Program-made: the position numbers and the translations under genes
NCBI GenBank assembly: GCA_902491475.1
Contig: CABUHY010000008.1
Span: forward strand, 1 to 64,000
Direction: 5' to 3'
DNA: 64,000 nucleotides
From: an uncultured Eubacteriales bacterium
Lineage (GTDB): Bacteria > Bacillota > Clostridia > Oscillospirales > Acutalibacteraceae
The notes under the pieces: model-generated
The model's input: only the letters and a program-made list of their open reading frames with translations
The model's database searches: none
Told to the model about the DNA's origin: nothing
Shown here: positions 1 through 8,265 of the stretch, piece by piece
How the letters are laid out: every line of letters begins with the position of its first letter
How positions within the stretch are numbered: position 1 is the stretch's first letter

Positions 1-132
1 CTCATTCACTTGCAATTTAATATTTAATTTTGTCTAAACTTTGGGGGTCGCTTCAGTCAGAGGGAGCCTTTGTTCGTCCTAAATTTCCAAATTTATATAA
101 GCCAAGAGCTATTATAAACACGCTGATTTTTT

Positions 133-157
133 CGGCGGGAGCAAGCCCCCGCCCTAC
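133..157. repeat. GC-rich dispersed repeat, copy 1
   Basis: A 25-base string beginning CGGCGGGAGCAAG and ending CCCCGCCCTAC. It folds as a short GC hairpin (GGCGGG against CCCGCC with an AGCAAGC loop). An identical 25-base copy lies at 25422-25446. Both sit in gene-free gaps beside the second repeat family, so a dispersed intergenic repeat is likely. Confidence 0.7.
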
Positions 158-190
158 GGTGATACACAAACTGCAATGCTTGCAGAACTA

Positions 191-321
191 AGCCTCCCTT
201 GTGTAAAGGGAGGTGTTGAGCGAAGCGAGACGGAGGGATTGTAAAATTGTTTTTATTTGATTTTATAAAAATCCATCAGTCATTTTTTCACAAAAAATGA
301 CAGCTCCCTTTACAAGGGAGC
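191..321. repeat. MITE-like inverted-repeat element
   Basis: The left end is a hairpin with arms CCTCCCTT/AAGGGAGG (193-213) followed by TGTTGAGCGAAGCGAGAC. The right end is a hairpin with arms GCTCCCTT/AAGGGAGC (303-321) that is close to the reverse complement of the left end. Between them is a perfect 10-base-arm palindrome GTCATTTTTT-CAC-AAAAAATGAC (279-301). A diverged copy of the left end lies inverted at 25341-25391. No transposase is encoded, so it would be non-autonomous. Confidence 0.55.
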
Positions 322-496
322 CTGTGACGGACACCCGCGAAGGCTGTCCCTACCGCTTTGCTGTAAATTTTAATTTTTATAAGCCGATTTTGAAACATTG
401 GGAAAAAACTACATAGAATGATAATGTGCAAATAAGCAACGGCTTATAAGCGGTGGCAACAGCCCACAGAACAGCCGCTTAATTCGGGCTTTGCAC

Positions 497-527
497 AAAA
501 ATAAAGGGAAGCTTTGCGCTTCCCTTT
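497..527 (-). terminator. Terminator of the GPH symporter gene
   Basis: Hairpin AAAGGGAAGC / GCTTCCCTTT (503-527) with a TTTGC loop, followed on the minus strand by ATTTTTG. It lies 21 bases past the stop codon at 549. The plus side is also T-rich (TTTAAGTTTATTT), so it may work both ways. Confidence 0.75.
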
Positions 528-548
528 AAGTTTATTTGATTGCTTTTA

Positions 549-1931
549 TCAGTCTTCGTTTTCCTCTTTGATTTTATCAATCGTTTCCTGGGAAATTGTC
601 TGCGACTCGCCGTGCTTAACCTGTGACATACACAGAAGAGCAAGTGCGAAGCAAATCGGGCAGTAAATGAACAGCGACCAATAGTTTACCTCGCCTGTCG
701 GCGTCATAAGCTTTGTAAGGTCGAACATACCGCCTACAAGGACGGGGCCTACGATTGAAGCCGAGAATGTTGCGGTGTAATAATAACCCGTAAATGTACC
801 TACCCTGTCAAGTCCGCCGATTTCAAGTACAAGCGGAAGCGTGTTGATTGTAACGAATGCGATAAGAATACCGCCGCATACGATTGCGATGTAAAGAAGC
901 GGATTCCACTTTGTCAGCGCATATGTGAGGAAAAGAACAAGCACGCCTATCCAACCGGACATAATGGTTTTCTTTCTGCCGAACTTCTGTCCGAGCTTAC
1001 CTGCGGGAATAGCACCGATAACCGTTGCCGCCGCAAAGAGAGTGATTACAAGAGAAGCGTCAGCCTCCGTGAAGCCCAATTCGCTGGTTGCAAAGGTAGT
1101 GAAATATGTATTGATTGAGTCCGTTGCGTTAGAGTTGAAGAAAAGAGCGATAAGCATAAAGATAAGGCTCTTCTTTTCGCCCTTTGTAAGACCCATTGTC
1201 TTAATCGACTGCTTTTCGCCTTTCGGACTGTTTGCTTTTTCATATTCAAGTCTGATTTTAAGCGACTCTTCTTTGGTAATTCTGCTGTCGGGCTCTTTTA
1301 CGAAGAAGAGAACCACCAAAAGACAGATAACCATAATTACCGAGCCGAAAACAAAGACATTGTTTCGGATTTCAGCCTGTGTTGCGTTGGGAGTGATAAA
1401 TGTGATTATCTTACCCGCAACCGTACCGAGAACAACGCCGATACCGCCCATAATGTTGATTACCGCATTACCCTCGCCTCTTATTTCAGAGGGAGTGAAG
1501 TCAGGCATCATTGCAACTACGGGAGAACGCCATGTTGACATCAGAAAGTTGAAAACAATAATGTCAAGCATAAGTATTCCGAGCACCTGTATCCTCGGAA
1601 TGAAGATAAACAGCAGCGCACAAAGCGGAATACCGTACATCAAAAACGGCTTTCTTTTACCGAACCTTGTATGGGTGCGGTCGGAAATTTTACCGAACAG
1701 CGGCTGGAAGATAACGCCGAAAATGTTATCGATAACCATTATTACGCCGACTGCCGTGCCCGACCATGCAAGGTTTGCTATGGTGCTGTTTTCCCTTAAA
1801 ATAAGCGGAACATAAGCATTGTAAATTATCCACGCAATCTGAACTGCCATAAAGCCGAAGCCCGTGAGCATAGTATGGGGATAATTCAGCTTACCGTTGG
1901 GTTTTGCACAGAAAAATTTGTTGTTATCCAT
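549..1931 (-). CDS. GPH/MFS-family sugar:cation symporter
   Basis: A 460-residue polytopic membrane protein with about 12 hydrophobic segments. The loop after the second segment carries GKISDRTHTRFGKRKP, the D-R-T-x4-G-R/K-R motif typical of the glycoside-pentoside-hexuronide (MelB-like) branch. The family imports sugars or glycosides with Na+ or H+; the substrate cannot be read from sequence. The start follows GGAGT with about 12 bases of spacing. The gene is transcribed alone from a promoter placed just after the MATE gene stop, with two inverted repeats in the leader, and is closed by a terminator at 497-527. A second, more distant GPH member lies at 46306-47721. Confidence 0.88.
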   Translation of the reverse strand: MDNNKFFCAKPNGKLNYPHTMLTGFGFMAVQIAWIIYNAYVPLILRENSTIANLAWSGTAVGVIMVIDNIFGVIFQPLFGKISDRTHTRFGKRKPFLMYGIPLCALLFIFIPRIQVLGILMLDIIVFNFLMSTWRSPVVAMMPDFTPSEIRGEGNAVINIMGGIGVVLGTVAGKIITFITPNATQAEIRNNVFVFGSVIMVICLLVVLFFVKEPDSRITKEESLKIRLEYEKANSPKGEKQSIKTMGLTKGEKKSLIFMLIALFFNSNATDSINTYFTTFATSELGFTEADASLVITLFAAATVIGAIPAGKLGQKFGRKKTIMSGWIGVLVLFLTYALTKWNPLLYIAIVCGGILIAFVTINTLPLVLEIGGLDRVGTFTGYYYTATFSASIVGPVLVGGMFDLTKLMTPTGEVNYWSLFIYCPICFALALLCMSQVKHGESQTISQETIDKIKEENED

Positions 1932-1948
1932 ACCCTTTTTACTCCTTT

Positions 1949-1984
1949 TTATTCCGTTAAGGAATAATATGTGTCATTCGACAC
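1949..1984. promoter_or_regulatory. Two inverted repeats at the symporter start site
   Basis: TTATTCC-GTTAA-GGAATAA (1949-1967) and GTGTC-ATTC-GACAC (1971-1984) lie between the promoter -10 box and the start codon of the symporter. The second one covers the expected transcription start. They look like operator half-sites for a sugar-responsive repressor; no regulator gene lies adjacent, so the identity of the binder is unknown. Confidence 0.4.
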
Positions 1985-1988
1985 TTTA

Positions 1989-2017
1989 ATACTACCAAAT
2001 AACGGAAAATTTTGCAA
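1989..2017 (-). promoter_or_regulatory. Sigma-A promoter of the GPH symporter
   Basis: On the minus strand TTGCAA (2012-2017), 17 bases, TAGTAT (1989-1994). It lies immediately after the MATE stop codon at 2021, so the symporter has its own transcript. Confidence 0.65.
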
Positions 2018-2020
2018 TAG

Positions 2021-3385
2021 TTAATCCTCAAGAATTACCTTGGATTTTTTCCATTTTCCCGAGCGAACATACCAAAGTCCGATAAATACGCTGAACACGG
2101 AAGCGCAGCCTATTGCAAGACCCACGCCGTTAAAGCCCATATTCAGAAGATAAACCGCCGCATAAGCCAACGGTACTCGAACGATAATTGAGTTGAAGAA
2201 CGAATTGAACAATGCAAACGAGGTATTGCCTGCCGCAATGGCAAGTCCGTTAAATGAGAACATAAACGCCGTAAACAGATAGTCGATTGCGATAAGTCTC
2301 AAATAAGGAACACCCGTTTCGATTACTTCGACATCGTCCGTAAACGCTCTGAAAAGCACCTCGGGGAACGCCTCAACAACGCACATTACGATAAGTGAAA
2401 AGACAAATGCAAGTATGAGACCGATACGCATTGTCTTTTTTGCTCTCTCATATTCCCCTGCTCCGATGTTTTGACCCGCCATTGAGGAAATTGCATTTGA
2501 AAACGCAAGTCCGGGCAAAATCGCAAAGGAGTTTATTTTGCCGCCTATGCCCTGGCAAGCCGCCGCAACCTCGGCATTCGGAAGCGAGTTTACAAGTGCG
2601 GTAAGCGTCATAAACGAAAGCGAAATAACAAGGCTCTGAATTGCACTCGGAAGACCGATTTTGAAAAGCAAAACAGCCTTGTCCTTATCTATCTTAAAAT
2701 CTTTAGCCGTATATCCCTTAAAAAATCCCGTCATAGACAGATAAACGACCGAGAGCACAAAGCTTATCGCCTGTGCGAAAATCGTTGCATACGCCGCACC
2801 TGCCGCGCCCATATTGAACTTGCCGACAAGCACAACATCAAGCACAACATTGATAAGCGCCGCAATCATAACGAAATAAAGCGGGCGTTTTGAGTCTCCG
2901 AGACCTCTTAAAATCGCACACACGGCATTGTAACCGAACATAAACACCGTTCCCGCCATACAGATGTTGAGATACGACAGAGTCTCCGAAAAGGCGCTCT
3001 CGGGCGTTTTAAGGAGCAACAGCAACGGTTTGCCGACGAGGAGCATAACGGCGGTTATAATAATGCTCAAAACAAGGTAGAGCGACGACATGGTGCCTAT
3101 CGTCTTTTTCTGCTCGTCGTACCTTTTGGCGCCCAAATACTGTGCCACGAGAATAGTTCCCGAAATTGCAAGTCCGTTTGCCGCACCCGTAATGAGAATG
3201 TTTACCTGACCGCCTATGGAAACGCCCGTTATTCCGGCTTTTCCGCAAAACTGACCGACTACAATCATATCAACGACGCTGTAAAGCGCTTGGAGAATGT
3301 TTGAAGCGAGAAAAGGCATGGCGAATTTGATAAGGTTTTTGGTAACGCTGCCCTTTGTTAAATCTTTTCTGAATTTGTCTGACAT
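2021..3385 (-). CDS. MATE-family multidrug/metabolite exporter
   Basis: A 454-residue protein with about 12 membrane segments and the duplicated MATE layout. The N-terminus reads LTKGSVTKNLIKFAMPFLAS, followed by LYSVVDMIVVGQFCGKAG and later GLGDSKRPLYF, all characteristic of the MatE domain (two copies, roughly residues 17-180 and 240-400). MATE proteins expel cationic drugs or metabolites in exchange for Na+ or H+. Length matches the family (about 450). The ribosome site is weak (AAAGGA about 13 bases upstream). The gene is followed at once by the promoter of the GPH symporter; no shared function is implied. Confidence 0.9.
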   Translation of the reverse strand: MSDKFRKDLTKGSVTKNLIKFAMPFLASNILQALYSVVDMIVVGQFCGKAGITGVSIGGQVNILITGAANGLAISGTILVAQYLGAKRYDEQKKTIGTMSSLYLVLSIIITAVMLLVGKPLLLLLKTPESAFSETLSYLNICMAGTVFMFGYNAVCAILRGLGDSKRPLYFVMIAALINVVLDVVLVGKFNMGAAGAAYATIFAQAISFVLSVVYLSMTGFFKGYTAKDFKIDKDKAVLLFKIGLPSAIQSLVISLSFMTLTALVNSLPNAEVAAACQGIGGKINSFAILPGLAFSNAISSMAGQNIGAGEYERAKKTMRIGLILAFVFSLIVMCVVEAFPEVLFRAFTDDVEVIETGVPYLRLIAIDYLFTAFMFSFNGLAIAAGNTSFALFNSFFNSIIVRVPLAYAAVYLLNMGFNGVGLAIGCASVFSVFIGLWYVRSGKWKKSKVILED

Positions 3386-3445
3386 CTTTTAATAAATTAT
3401 CCTTTCATAACAAAGTAACAAGGACGGAAACAACCGCCCTTGAAA

Positions 3446-4732
3446 TCATTTTTTCTTAGCTTTTCCGTAGAGCTTTCTGCCGACCTTGCGAAGCTTTATG
3501 CTTTCATTTCTGTATCGCTCAAACAGGAGCTCGGCTATGACAAAGCCTATCACGACAAGAACAGCGGCAACTATCCTGCCCTTTGTAACGGTCTTTTGGT
3601 TTTTGTCGTTTACCGATCTGTCATTAAGTGAATTGAGCGCATTTGAAAGCTCGTAATATTGGTTTTCAAGCGTATTGGCACAAACGGAATTCGCAAGCAC
3701 CTCACGGCTGTCCGAAAGCTTGTCTTTAAGCGTTGTTGCCGAATAGGTACTGCAAAGCGTAAGGTCTGTGCCCGCTGCCTCGTCACAGAGCTCGGAAAGC
3801 CTCTGTCTTGCATTTTCGGTGCGCTGTGAGTATTCGGAAAACTGTTCGATATTATCGGTTATGATAACCGAAAAGCCCCTTGAAGTCACATCATCCCAAT
3901 AAAGCTGGGTATCGGCACGCTTACCGCAAAGCTTAGGGTCTGTCATATCAATAACAGCACGGGTCTTACCCTGCGCTTTAGCCACAGTATTTTTGTTAAA
4001 GGTCATGGAATAAGCGTTTGACGAGCCGAGTGCCACACCCGCAACGCCTGCGTCTGCGGTTTTCTTTATATATGAGCGTGATTTCCAAACTACCGTTCCC
4101 GTAAATTTGGAAAACACAAGCGGCATAGCCGATTTTTCCGAAAGCCACGAAGAAATATCTCTCTTGCCCGCTTCAAGCATAAGCACGCAGGAATTGAGGT
4201 GATTTCCGTCGCAAAGCAAGGTGTAAATTCGGTCCTTATATTCCCAAGCGTTTTCAATTACCAAAACGGTTTTGCCGTCAACAGCCTGCAACGCTTCCGT
4301 AAGAGTCGGTATTTTATACTCCGTCGCACTTTGCGACACGCCGCCCTTACCGTTTTTAAGAGAATATTCACGGATTTCATAAAGACCCGTTTCGGAAACA
4401 TTCTTATTGACAATATTTCCGTCGGAGTCAACGCACATTCTCGAAAGGTCGTCGTCCGACATCAGGACAAGCTCGCCGTCAGCCGTAGACTTAACGCTTA
4501 CCTCAACCATATCCGCACCTTTTTTGACGGCGGAAAGAATACCCTCAACGGAGTTTTCGGGGTAATGTGCGGTATCGCCGTATTTTGAAATGCAAATAAG
4601 CTTTGTAAAATCATTCCTCAAAGCCCCGACAGTCTCCTCGGCGGACGCCGCGGAAGCCGAAAAAGAAAAAGAGGAAACGACGGTTAATATACATAAAGCG
4701 ATTAAAAAAATGCGTTTTCCGACCTTCGTCAT
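3446..4732 (-). CDS. Membrane-anchored GDPD-like protein, catalytic residues lost
   Basis: 428 residues: an N-terminal signal peptide (about 1-30, ending SASAAS), a GDPD-type TIM-barrel region (about 44-290) and a C-terminal membrane segment (about 384-405) with a basic tail. The fold is recognised from YPENSVEGILSAVKKGADMVEV and TADGELVLMSDD, which align with the PENT, ExDV, DG and HD blocks of glycerophosphodiester phosphodiesterases. The catalytic HRG is here KYG (50-52), the Asp of ExD is Ser79, and the His of HD is Ser92. Glu77 is kept. Hydrolysis by the usual mechanism is therefore unlikely; I infer a binding or scaffold role at the outer membrane face. It could instead be a divergent enzyme using other residues. 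Confidence 0.72.
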   Translation of the reverse strand: MTKVGKRIFLIALCILTVVSSFSFSASAASAEETVGALRNDFTKLICISKYGDTAHYPENSVEGILSAVKKGADMVEVSVKSTADGELVLMSDDDLSRMCVDSDGNIVNKNVSETGLYEIREYSLKNGKGGVSQSATEYKIPTLTEALQAVDGKTVLVIENAWEYKDRIYTLLCDGNHLNSCVLMLEAGKRDISSWLSEKSAMPLVFSKFTGTVVWKSRSYIKKTADAGVAGVALGSSNAYSMTFNKNTVAKAQGKTRAVIDMTDPKLCGKRADTQLYWDDVTSRGFSVIITDNIEQFSEYSQRTENARQRLSELCDEAAGTDLTLCSTYSATTLKDKLSDSREVLANSVCANTLENQYYELSNALNSLNDRSVNDKNQKTVTKGRIVAAVLVVIGFVIAELLFERYRNESIKLRKVGRKLYGKAKKK

Positions 4733-4768
4733 CTTTTATCTCCTTAAACAATAAAAAAATACTGTAAT

Positions 4769-4797
4769 ATTATAGCAAATAAAAAAATTTTTTACAA
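4769..4797 (-). promoter_or_regulatory. Promoter of the GDPD-like gene
   Basis: Minus strand TTGTAA (4792-4797), 17 bases, TATAAT (4769-4774), about 37 bases before the start codon. It is divergent from the XRE promoter at 4913-4941. Confidence 0.6.
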
Positions 4798-4912
4798 GTG
4801 GTCAACAATATATTTTGACGGTCTCGAAGAAGCATTATACAACATTTTGTGTAAAAAAAATATTGCACAAAAAAAGGTAGTCAATTTTCTACTTAACACC
4901 CGATTTTCCTTG

Positions 4913-4941
4913 TTGATAAAGGGATTTTTTTGTGATAAAAT
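4913..4941 (+). promoter_or_regulatory. Promoter of the XRE-nth-dnaD operon
   Basis: TTGATA (4913-4918), 17 bases, TAAAAT (4936-4941), giving a leader of about 25 bases before the XRE start codon at 4973. Confidence 0.65.
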
Positions 4942-4972
4942 AGACACAAATTTTTGCAAACGGGGATGTATT

Positions 4973-5194
4973 ATGCCTTTTAACGAGAAATTCAAAGAAC
5001 TCCGGCAGTCCAAGCTACCGCCTCTTACACAGACGGACCTTGCCAATGTGCTCGGAATGACACAGAGAAAAATTTCGTTCCTTGAAACCGGCGCAACCGA
5101 GCCGTCCTTGAGGGACTTGAAGGCTATTTGTATGTATTTTCAGGTATCGGCGGACTATCTGCTTGATTTACCGAATACACTTGAGAGAAAATAA
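4973..5194 (+). CDS. XRE-family helix-turn-helix regulator
   Basis: A 73-residue protein that is almost only a Cro/C1-type HTH: TQTDLANVLGMTQRKISFLE matches the two-helix DNA-binding core (about residues 21-41), followed by SLRDLKAICMYFQVSADYLL as the usual third to fifth helices. The ATG at 4973 is chosen over an upstream in-frame codon at 4847 because the promoter lies at 4913-4941, so the longer form would start before transcription does. An upstream GGGG run gives only a moderate ribosome site. Its stop overlaps the nth start by one base (TAATG), so the two are translationally coupled. It may control its own operon; no ligand domain is present. Confidence 0.85.
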   Translation: MPFNEKFKELRQSKLPPLTQTDLANVLGMTQRKISFLETGATEPSLRDLKAICMYFQVSADYLLDLPNTLERK

Positions 5195-5823
5195 TGACAA
5201 AAAAACAACTTGCACTGAAATCGGTTGAGGCATTAAAAGAAACATATCCCGACGCAATTTGCTCGCTTGAATACACAGACCCTTTGCAATTACTTATAGC
5301 GACAAGGCTTTCCGCACAGTGCACGGACGCAAGAGTTAACCTTGTTACCCCCGAGCTTTTTGAAAAATACAAGACTCTCGACGACTTTGCCGCCGCAGAG
5401 GTTACAGATGTTGAAAAAATTATCCGCTCATGCGGATTTTATCATGATAAGGCAAGAGACATAGTCGGAATTGCCAAAAAAATCAAGTCGGATTTTAACG
5501 GTCAGGTGCCTTCTACCATTGAGGATTTGACTTCCCTGCCCGGAGTCGGAAGAAAAACCGCCAACCTTATTATGGGCGATATTTTCCACGCTCCGTCAAG
5601 CGTTGTTACCGACACGCATTTAATAAGAATTGCTAACCGTATCGGTCTTGTCGAAACCAAGGACCCGAAAAAGGTTGAATTTGAACTTCGCAAGCTCCTG
5701 CCACCCGACGAGAGCAACGATTTCTGCCACAGAACGGTGCTTCACGGCAGAGCGGTATGCACGGCAAGGAAAGCACGCTGTGAGGAATGTTCTCTTAAAG
5801 AATTCTGTAAGAAAAAGATATAA
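5194..5823 (+). CDS. nth: Endonuclease III (DNA glycosylase/AP lyase)
   Basis: 209 residues, the usual size. It removes oxidised pyrimidines and cuts the resulting abasic site in base-excision repair. The helix-hairpin-helix LPGVGRKTANLIMG contains the catalytic Lys, and the catalytic Asp lies in VVTDTHLIRIANR about 20 residues later. The C-terminal [4Fe-4S] loop is seen as CTARKARCEECSLKEFC, the C-x6-C-x2-C-x5-C pattern. The start overlaps the XRE stop by one base. The gene sits directly before dnaD; nth next to dnaD is a long-known arrangement in Bacillus subtilis (established knowledge), which supports both calls. Confidence 0.96.
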   Translation: MTKKQLALKSVEALKETYPDAICSLEYTDPLQLLIATRLSAQCTDARVNLVTPELFEKYKTLDDFAAAEVTDVEKIIRSCGFYHDKARDIVGIAKKIKSDFNGQVPSTIEDLTSLPGVGRKTANLIMGDIFHAPSSVVTDTHLIRIANRIGLVETKDPKKVEFELRKLLPPDESNDFCHRTVLHGRAVCTARKARCEECSLKEFCKKKI

Positions 5824-5834
5824 GGATAAATAAT

Positions 5835-6857
5835 ATGTTTACTCTCAACCCGTCATATTACGGTTCGGTGTTTGTTACGCCGAAAATAATTGTTGAAAAG
5901 TACATAAAAATGGCAAGCTTCTGCGCCTTAAAATCACTGCTTTGGATATTAAACAACCAAGGCGGTAATTTTTCTGTGGAGGAAATTGCAAAGGCTGTGG
6001 GTTCCTCGCAGGCAGACACAAAGGAAGCCGTTGAATATTGGGTAAACGAGGGTATTCTTATAAGAAACGGCGACAGCACGCCCGTTCCCTCGCCCACCGT
6101 CAGCGACTCGCACCTCAAAAAAGAAGAGGTTAAGGCAGAAAAGAAGCCCGCTGCGGAAGTGAAAGATAAGCCGTCGGCGCCCGAAATCAAGCTTGTGCGC
6201 CCGACATACGAACAGGTTTCGCAGAGGATTGCCGAGGACGATAATATCGCAGGGCTTCTCAATCAGGCTCAGATTATGCTCGGCAAGTCATTGGGCTTTA
6301 ACAATCAGTCGGCGTTTATTCAGATGTATGACGACTACGGTCTCAGCGTTGAAGTTATCCTTACCCTTATACAGTATTGTATAAATATCGGTAAAAAATC
6401 GACCGCATATATGCTCTCCGTCGCAAAAATCTTTTACGAAAAGGATATAGACACGCTTGAAAAAGCAAACGAATTCATTGACAGAAACAAAAAGGTAATG
6501 AAAATATACGAGGAATTCTGCCAATTCACGGGTATTTCCGCCCCCACCCCCACGCCTAAGCAGACGGATTATTTTTTAAGCTGGGACGATATGGGTCTTT
6601 CTGTTGAAATGATGGTTCTCGCATACAACGAGACGATTGACCGCAAGGGAAAAATCAATTTCAATTACACAAATAAAATTCTCGAAAACTGGCACGAAAG
6701 CGGCTACAAGACCCCCGAGGATGTCGAAAACGCACGGGAAGCGTATAAGAAGCAGAAGCAAGGCACTTCGGAACGCTCTTACGACATTAACAAGGCGGTC
6801 GAGCAGGCAACAAGCGGCGAGCTTGTCTATAAAAAGAAAAAGAGGGATGACAAATGA
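5835..6857 (+). CDS. DnaD-domain primosomal protein
   Basis: 340 residues. The N-terminal third is a winged-helix domain (SLLWILNNQGGNFSVEEIAK), then a Lys/Glu/Pro-rich linker (about 95-125), then two alpha-helical DnaD/DnaB_2-type regions (about 130-215 and 225-300), the second containing the family's YNETIDRKGKINFNYTNKIL with its conserved Y-x10-Y-x-x-x-I-L-x-x-W pattern (W in ENWHESGYKT). DnaD proteins help load the replicative helicase at origins and restarted forks. The next gene, an AAA+ DnaI/DnaC-like loader, overlaps by four bases (ATGA), which fits a helicase-loading pair. A ribosome site AAGGAT lies upstream of the ATG. Confidence 0.88.
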   Translation: MFTLNPSYYGSVFVTPKIIVEKYIKMASFCALKSLLWILNNQGGNFSVEEIAKAVGSSQADTKEAVEYWVNEGILIRNGDSTPVPSPTVSDSHLKKEEVKAEKKPAAEVKDKPSAPEIKLVRPTYEQVSQRIAEDDNIAGLLNQAQIMLGKSLGFNNQSAFIQMYDDYGLSVEVILTLIQYCINIGKKSTAYMLSVAKIFYEKDIDTLEKANEFIDRNKKVMKIYEEFCQFTGISAPTPTPKQTDYFLSWDDMGLSVEMMVLAYNETIDRKGKINFNYTNKILENWHESGYKTPEDVENAREAYKKQKQGTSERSYDINKAVEQATSGELVYKKKKRDDK

Positions 6858-7810
6858 AATATTCCAACAAAGCCATATCCGACGCTTTGAGCGTTATCAA
6901 CTCACGCAGACGAAACGCCGAAAACAAAGCCGAGGAAAGAGCGATAAATTTCAAAACCGAGCATCCCGAGCTTGCCGAAATAGAGCGTGAAATGGCTGAC
7001 ACAACCCTCGGTCTTTTTAAGGCTATCAGCAACTGCCCCGACCCGAAAAAGGTTGTAAACGAGCTCAAAGAAAAGAACCTCGGCTTCCAAAAAGCAAGAA
7101 AGGCTTTGCTTGAGGCTTGCGGGGTAGATGAAAATTATCTGAAGCCCGATTACACCTGCAAAAAGTGTAACGATACCGGTTATCACGACGGAAAAATGTG
7201 CGAATGTCTTGAAAAGCTGCTCAAAAAGAGCGCCTTTGACGAGCTTGCACAGGCTTGTCCGCTTAAGATTTCAAAATTTGAGGACTTTGACCCCTCAATT
7301 CAGAAAAACCCGACCGCAAAAAAGAAAGCTGCAGAAATTTTGAATTTCTGTCGGGAATATGCCAACGATTTCGGCACCGACTCCCCCAGTCTCTTCCTTT
7401 ACGGAGAAACGGGTTTGGGAAAAACGCATCTTTCTCTTGCCATAGCGGGCACGGTAATAGAAAACGGTTACGGAGTTGTTTACGGCTCTGCGCAGAACCT
7501 GTTTTCAATGCTTGAAAGGGAGCGTTTCGGCAGAAGCGAAGAACCCGACGGCACAACCGAGGAAAAGCTTCTGTGCTGCGACCTGCTAATTCTTGACGAC
7601 CTCGGCGCAGAGTTCTCAACGCAGTTTACCGTTGCGGAGTTATACAATATAATCAACACAAGAATAGCTAAAGAGCTGCCTACAATAATAAATTCCAATG
7701 TACCTATTGAGGAATTGGAAAAGCGTTACACATCAAGGGTAACCTCAAGAATTATCGGAACATATCAGATGATACAATTTGTCGGAAACGATGTGCGGCA
7801 GTTAAAATAA
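6854..7810 (+). CDS. DnaI/DnaC-type helicase-loader ATPase
   Basis: 318 residues. An N-terminal helical region is followed by a cysteine cluster CKKCNDTGYHDGKMCEC (about 96-112), a probable zinc site, and an AAA+ domain with Walker A GETGLGKTHLS and Walker B LLILDDLGAEF. This is the architecture of DnaI, which binds the helicase through its zinc-bearing N-terminus and loads it by an ATP cycle. IstB-like transposition helpers share the AAA+ domain, but the adjacent DnaD gene, the zinc site and the absence of a transposase favour the replication role. It is the last gene of the XRE-nth-dnaD unit; a terminator follows within 15 bases. Confidence 0.88.
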   Translation: MKYSNKAISDALSVINSRRRNAENKAEERAINFKTEHPELAEIEREMADTTLGLFKAISNCPDPKKVVNELKEKNLGFQKARKALLEACGVDENYLKPDYTCKKCNDTGYHDGKMCECLEKLLKKSAFDELAQACPLKISKFEDFDPSIQKNPTAKKKAAEILNFCREYANDFGTDSPSLFLYGETGLGKTHLSLAIAGTVIENGYGVVYGSAQNLFSMLERERFGRSEEPDGTTEEKLLCCDLLILDDLGAEFSTQFTVAELYNIINTRIAKELPTIINSNVPIEELEKRYTSRVTSRIIGTYQMIQFVGNDVRQLK

Positions 7811-7822
7811 CGGAGAATAAAC

Positions 7823-7866
7823 AAAACGGCGTAGATACTTCCAAAAGAAGCGTCTGCGCCGTTTTT
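7823..7866 (+). terminator. Terminator of the nth-dnaD-dnaI-like operon
   Basis: Hairpin AAAACGGCGTAGA against TCTGCGCCGTTTT with G-U pairs, followed by a T run (7862-7866). It lies between converging genes and could also slow minus-strand transcription from the small membrane protein gene. Confidence 0.8.
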
Positions 7867-7882
7867 ATGTACTTATCCGACC

Positions 7883-8089
7883 TTATTCTTCCTTGCCGTC
7901 GTCCGTATCGTCCTCTTCCGCCTGGCTTTTAGCGCTGAAATAGCTTGAAGCGCAGAAAACTACGCCTATGACAGATACAACAACGCCGGCAATAGCAAAT
8001 ACATTGCCTATCGCAGCCACGGCAACGCCGAGAATTGCGATTGCAATACCAACCTTGCTTAAAAGGTCGTGTAAAATCCATTTATCCAT
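7883..8089 (-). CDS. Small two-segment membrane protein
   Basis: 68 residues. A short amphipathic start (MDKWILHDLLSKV) is followed by two hydrophobic helices (about 13-33 and 34-54) separated by a glycine-rich turn, and an acidic tail EEDDTDDGKEE. The ribosome site AAGGAGAC is well placed. No enzyme motif is present and I do not recognise the family. It resembles other small membrane proteins of Clostridia with charged tails, such as the pair at 52233-52751, but without sequence similarity I would trust. Monocistronic between converging and diverging neighbours. Confidence 0.7.
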   Translation of the reverse strand: MDKWILHDLLSKVGIAIAILGVAVAAIGNVFAIAGVVVSVIGVVFCASSYFSAKSQAEEDDTDDGKEE

Positions 8090-8234
8090 ATAACCGTCTC
8101 CTTGTTGTTTTGTAATACTATAATATCACAACAAATTATTAAAATAAACCGTTATATTATACAATAATTTCAAAATTTTATTGTGTATTTGCTACAATCA
8201 TAATTTTTTCGGAAAAATTTTACTTAAAAACATA

Positions 8235-8263
8235 TTGACAAAAAAGTGTTTATAAACTATTAT
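8235..8263 (+). promoter_or_regulatory. Promoter of the GntR-ABC operon
   Basis: TTGACA (8235-8240), 17 bases, TATTAT (8258-8263). The operator palindrome begins three bases after the -10 box. Confidence 0.75.
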
Positions 8264-8265
8264 GT

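Larger units (their letters stand above)
1..496. other. Repeat-rich intergenic gap
   Basis: No reading frame here has a credible ribosome site or a recognisable protein. The stretch contains a GC-rich 25-base repeat (133-157), a MITE-like inverted-repeat block (191-321) and fragments resembling other dispersed elements (for example around 340-355). The first 130 bases are AT-rich and featureless to me. Confidence 0.6.

Noticed and set aside
925..1815. 296-residue open frame on the plus strand
   Set aside because: It lies opposite the GPH symporter gene, which has clear family motifs; the frame has no ribosome site or domain.
6854..7810. IstB-type transposition helper
   Set aside because: No transposase is near; the Cys cluster and adjacent DnaD gene support a helicase loader.
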